Positions 50,435-52,361 of a stretch of DNA of 52,361 nt are shown here, one piece after another. Every line of letters starts with the position of its first letter. The first letter of the stretch is position 1. The stretch is from the NCBI GenBank assembly GCA_039024315.1, contig JBCCQN010000031.1:1-52361 (forward strand), read 5' to 3'. The notes beneath the pieces were generated by a model. The model saw only the letters and a program-made list of their open reading frames with translations, was not told the DNA's origin and ran no database searches. The translations under genes and the position numbers were made by a program. This DNA comes from JBCAWW01 sp039024315. Its GTDB lineage: Bacteria; Bacteroidota; Bacteroidia; J057.

Positions 50435-51268
50435 TCATAACTGCACGTGCACATGATCGTCATGTCTGACGGCCTTGCAACCATGAAAACGAATATTGTG
50501 ATAGCTGCCGAGTCGTAGGCGTGATTTGATATGCGGTTCGAGCAGCAATTTACCAGTATTGGGGTGTCGGGCCAAGATACGTAGCATTTCTCTGGTCCGC
50601 TCTGCATCAAAAGCCCTGCTTTCAATCTGCGGAAAGTACTTACACATCGCGCTGTATTGGCTGTAGCCCTTTTTGGCACAAGCGGCGGGTTGATTGTATT
50701 CGTTCGCGCGGGGCGGAACGCTTCCCCCATAAGCAATGACCGTTCTTGCTTTTAGGGGGAGATACTCATCACTTTCTGCATCCTTAAAGAAGAAGGCAAG
50801 ATCCGCTTTCTTACCGTCATTATGACTGAGGTGGGGGAGAAGAGGATAACCGTTCCGAAAAGGAAAACAACAATCGAGATAGGCAGTAACTGTTCCTGGA
50901 TATTTTTTATCTAATGCGGCGGCAGATTCCTCTAACAGGGTTTTGAGTTGAGGACGGACGTAGTGGCGATTGAGCAAGGCGTAGCCAATGTGTTGTGGCT
51001 TTAAATGAGGATTACTCCAAACCGGCATGGCTTCTCGGCCACTCAAAGGCGGCGCTAAGAGGGGAATGATCACCAAAGAACACAGACACCACCAGACCAT
51101 AAAAGCCCCTGCGCGAATCCATTTGGCATATTTGACTCGTTTGAGCGTTCTGCGCAGCAGTAATCTAATCGGCCACCAAAGCAACACCACGATGGCGCCT
51201 ACTTGGGTCGCTAAGGTCAAAAAGGCAGCTAATAATAGCCCTCCTAGGATTTGGAGAAAGAGTTTCAT
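50435..51268 (-). CDS. Membrane-anchored LAS-superfamily metallopeptidase (M15/M74-like)
   Basis: 277-aa protein. Two N-terminal helices (LGGLLLAAFLTLATQVGAIVVLL and FMVWWCLCSLVIIPLLAPP) anchor it. The outer domain has the zinc-binding pattern of LAS peptidases: LSHNDGKKADLAFFF (HxxGxxxD) and a C-terminal HDDHVHVQL (HxH). Such enzymes cut peptidoglycan peptides, so a wall or murein role is likely but unproven. A full mini-hairpin repeat at 51143-51163 encodes the basic loop between the helices (LLLRRTLKR). It is six bases after the SUMF1-like gene. Confidence 0.75.
   Translation of the reverse strand: MKLFLQILGGLLLAAFLTLATQVGAIVVLLWWPIRLLLRRTLKRVKYAKWIRAGAFMVWWCLCSLVIIPLLAPPLSGREAMPVWSNPHLKPQHIGYALLNRHYVRPQLKTLLEESAAALDKKYPGTVTAYLDCCFPFRNGYPLLPHLSHNDGKKADLAFFFKDAESDEYLPLKARTVIAYGGSVPPRANEYNQPAACAKKGYSQYSAMCKYFPQIESRAFDAERTREMLRILARHPNTGKLLLEPHIKSRLRLGSYHNIRFHGCKAVRHDDHVHVQL
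50707..50723 (-). repeat. Mini-hairpin repeat variant (CGC/GCG stem, CCC loop)
   Basis: Minus strand AAGCGTTCCGCCCCGCG; non-GNA loop. Confidence 0.45.
51143..51163 (+). repeat. Mini-hairpin repeat copy inside the metallopeptidase gene
   Basis: Core AGCGTTCTGCGCAGCAG plus TAA: CTGC/GCAG stem, GCA loop, lying antisense to the gene. Confidence 0.85.
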
Positions 51269-51274
51269 GTGTGC

Positions 51275-51961
51275 TTAAATATCATCTAAATTCCGGGCGA
51301 TCCGAAATCCGAGGTCTTCAATTTTCATGGCCACTGGATGGCTCCTGCGGCGATTGGTCGCTAATATGCTTCTGGCTTCGTCAAACCAGCCTCCCCCTCT
51401 CAATACGCGATAAGAACCATAAACTTCCTCATCATAAATATCCGAGCACCATTCCCAGACATTGCCCAGCATATCAAAAAGTCCCCAGGCGTTGGGTGTT
51501 TTCTGCCCTACTGTTTGGGTCGAGCCAGCTGAGTTTTGCTTATGCCAAGCAATCTCGTCTAACTCTCCGTAGCGAACTGCTGTATTTCCCGCTTGGCAAG
51601 CATACTGCCATTCCGCTTCGGTGGGTAAACGATAGCCAATCGTCCCAGTCTTCGCACTAAATTCCTGCTTTGCCTCATCAATTTCATAATAAGGCGATAG
51701 ACCCATTTGGGTAGAGAGCTGATTACAAAACTTGATAGAATCTAGCCAAGAAACACATTCGACAGGATTTTGGGGAGCTTTGAAATGACTCGGATTATCC
51801 CCCATAATGTCTTGATACAAACTCTGGGTGAGCGGATATTTTGCCAGCAAAAATGGTGCGATTTGTACCCGCCATGCTTCTTTTTTACGATCGTCTCGTA
51901 GGTTTATTGCCCCCTTCGGTATAGGCAGCATGAGTTCTGCTAGCGCTTGATGCAGTGCCAT
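51275..51961 (-). CDS. SUMF1/FGE-sulfatase-modifying-factor-domain protein
   Basis: 228-aa protein with the full C-type-lectin-like FGE fold: PKGAINLRDDRKKEAWRVQIAPFLLAK, NPVECVSWLDSIKFCNQLS, GYRLPTEAEWQYACQAG, WGLFDMLGNVWEWCSDIYDE and RVLRGGGWFDEARS, with a closing GFRIARNL. Active FGEs use paired Cys near the substrate; this short form has C-containing WEWCSD but I cannot confirm the pair, so formylglycine generation is uncertain and a nonenzymatic role (as in gliding or repair proteins) is equally likely. Operon member between the partial nitrilase and the peptidase. Confidence 0.82.
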   Translation of the reverse strand: MALHQALAELMLPIPKGAINLRDDRKKEAWRVQIAPFLLAKYPLTQSLYQDIMGDNPSHFKAPQNPVECVSWLDSIKFCNQLSTQMGLSPYYEIDEAKQEFSAKTGTIGYRLPTEAEWQYACQAGNTAVRYGELDEIAWHKQNSAGSTQTVGQKTPNAWGLFDMLGNVWEWCSDIYDEEVYGSYRVLRGGGWFDEARSILATNRRRSHPVAMKIEDLGFRIARNLDDI

Positions 51962-51991
51962 ATTGTGCTTTTGAATCGGTGCGAAGGCCTC

Positions 51992-52361
51992 TTATGTATG
52001 GTGCAAGTCAGAAAGATCAATTTGCTTCCAAGTTTGGGCCTGCTTTTTTACGATGAGAAGGCCCGGATGTTGGGGCCCGAGGGCGGAAATCAAATTGCCT
52101 TCTGCATCCCAAAAGGCACTGCTTCCACCTGATTGGGCTTGCCAGTGGGCCCCACAGTAGTTGGACATCAAAACACAAAATTGGTGTCTCTTGGCATATT
52201 GACTAAGCATCTGATGGCCGGCGGAGATTCCTTTTTTCGAGAAGAAGATACTCGGGACGTACAGACTGATGCCATTTTCTTGGGCTTTGGCTGGGTGAGC
52301 AGGATTATCTATATCAGCGCATATCGCCAAGCCAATGCATTCTCCCTTTAGCTTTAAAATA
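51992..52361 (-). CDS. Carbon-nitrogen hydrolase (nitrilase superfamily), partial
   Basis: The frame is open to the window edge, so only the C-terminal part of about 123 residues is here. The fragment begins KLKGECIGLAICADIDNPAH, the catalytic-Cys motif (GxxIGxxICxDxxxP), then SLYVPSIFFSKKGISAGHQM. The catalytic Glu and Lys lie outside. It probably hydrolyses an amide; substrate is unknown. Thirty bases separate its stop from the SUMF1-like start, so these genes probably share a transcript. Confidence 0.85.
   Translation of the reverse strand, partial: ILKLKGECIGLAICADIDNPAHPAKAQENGISLYVPSIFFSKKGISAGHQMLSQYAKRHQFCVLMSNYCGAHWQAQSGGSSAFWDAEGNLISALGPQHPGLLIVKKQAQTWKQIDLSDLHHT

Noticed and set aside
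1..52361. tRNA or rRNA genes, integrases, insertion sequences, phage or toxin-antitoxin genes
   Set aside because: None recognised by eye; a dedicated scan such as tRNAscan could still find something small.

Overview
The window looks like a chromosomal segment of a gliding, type IX secretion (T9SS) bacterium of the Bacteroidota, most likely the Saprospirales. The signs are a T9SS type A tail on a subtilase, a gliding-motility type B (CHU_C-like) C-terminus on a second secreted protein, DUF4199 and DUF4212 genes, a giant NtrY-like kinase, AT-moderate composition and weak ribosome binding sites. Genus assignment is inference. I saw no tRNA, rRNA, CRISPR, transposase or phage gene.

Layout. 1-2153 (-): partial surface protein with 125-residue tandem modules. 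2514-4501 (-): clpP-clpX. 4721-7852 (+): T9SS-exported subtilisin-like protease. 7954-15386: short-chain acyl module (acetyl-CoA synthetase, membrane-anchored LuxR-type regulator, DUF4199 protein, Na+/solute symporter with its DUF4212 subunit, and a propionyl-CoA-synthetase-like enzyme). 15491-15690: two palindromes and a hairpin/terminator leader before a small gene. 16418-25446 (-): kynurenine catabolism (KMO, kynureninase, ACMSD, 2-aminomuconate semialdehyde dehydrogenase, 2-aminomuconate deaminase) with no 3-hydroxyanthranilate dioxygenase in view, plus a Cys/Met-type PLP enzyme. 25522-31007: GH5 mannanase, trans-3-hydroxyproline dehydratase, membrane protein, LOG-family protein, CAP protein. 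31009-32584 (-): TetR, small basic-tailed protein, divergent PaaC-like protein. 32817-35354 (+): Sua5/TsaC and a lone NuoN. 35408-48186 (-): envelope region (GT4, WecA-like transferase, large beta-barrel protein, 12-TM histidine kinase, membrane protein, HldD-like epimerase, GT4). 48334-50430 (+): T9SS type B surface protein. 50435-52361 (-): LAS-type metallopeptidase, SUMF1-like protein and a partial nitrilase.

The most striking non-gene signal is a dispersed mini-hairpin repeat. It has an AGCGTT core followed by a 3-4 bp stem closing a GNA triloop, as in AGCGTTCCGCGCAGCGG. About 20-25 copies lie in intergenic DNA and inside reading frames, and the stem bases change in a compensatory way between copies. 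A second family of about 100-135 bp repeats (boundaries such as AAGTACAGAGTAG and AAGTACTTAATGC) sits in at least five intergenic gaps. Two gaps also hold orphan intrinsic terminators that suggest small RNAs. All counts and alignments were made by eye.
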